A stretch of 5,176 nucleotides of DNA from an uncultured Austwickia sp. (GTDB lineage: Bacteria; Actinomycetota; Actinomycetes; Actinomycetales; Dermatophilaceae): NCBI GenBank assembly GCA_934678955.1, contig CAKUSI010000284.1:1-5176 (forward strand), read 5' to 3'. The position numbers and the translations under genes are program-made. Positions 5,138 through 5,176 of this stretch are shown here, one piece after another. The notes below the pieces were generated by a model that saw nothing but the letters and a program-made list of their open reading frames with translations, made no database searches and was not told the DNA's origin. Positions within the stretch are counted from its first letter, which is position 1. The number at the start of each line of letters is the position of its first letter.

Positions 5138-5176
5138 GCGACGTCGGCCGCCTGGACCGGCGGCGCCCACTGGCGC

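Noticed and set aside
4943..5170. A 75-codon minus-strand open frame upstream of the phosphatase.
   Set aside because: No motif, Arg/Gly/Ser-rich, and it runs through a good promoter and a palindrome cluster.

Overview
This window looks like chromosome from a high-GC predatory or soil bacterium of the myxobacterial type (former Deltaproteobacteria, Polyangia-like). That placement is inferred from the gene content: an IgGFc-binding-type surface protein, a secreted protein joining MopE-type Asp/Cys metal-binding repeats to RCC1-type 'CWG' propeller repeats, and a PP2C phosphatase from a eukaryote-like Ser/Thr phosphorylation system, all in GC-rich DNA (60-base windows counted by hand ran from about 58% to about 83%). 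No rRNA gene would confirm it, and I see no tRNA, CRISPR array, transposase or phage gene.

Layout, left to right. (1) Bases 2-859, + strand: the C-terminal 285 residues of an IgGFc-binding-family protein, cut by the left edge. (2) Bases 860-995: a convergent intergenic gap with several inverted repeats, probably where transcription from both sides ends. (3) Bases 996-2999, - strand: a 667-residue putative lipoprotein with a Cys-rich N-terminus, three MopE-like repeats and seven RCC1-like blades, each carrying a paired cysteine. Its ribosome-binding site is doubled, and one copy lies inside a perfect 8-bp hairpin. (4) Bases 3088-3924, - strand: a 278-residue nucleotidyltransferase-family protein (NTP_transf_5 type). 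(5) Bases 3925-4159: a non-coding gap with three copies of a short hairpin-forming repeat. (6) Bases 4160-4939, - strand: a complete PP2C-family Ser/Thr phosphatase starting at GTG. (7) Bases 4940-5176: leader and upstream region of the phosphatase gene, with a good sigma-70-like extended -10 promoter and a nested inverted repeat behind it.

How they may relate. The phosphatase would reverse Ser/Thr phosphorylation in the cytoplasm. The two large proteins at the left are exported or surface proteins, pointing towards each other. The nucleotidyltransferase has no partner in view. The 88- and 235-base gaps with hairpins between the three minus-strand genes argue against one tightly coupled operon. 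I see no clear new defence or mobile system. The most unusual items are the structured repeat family at 3974-4130, the MopE-RCC1 fusion with its per-blade cysteine pairs, and the leader hairpin over that gene's ribosome-binding site.
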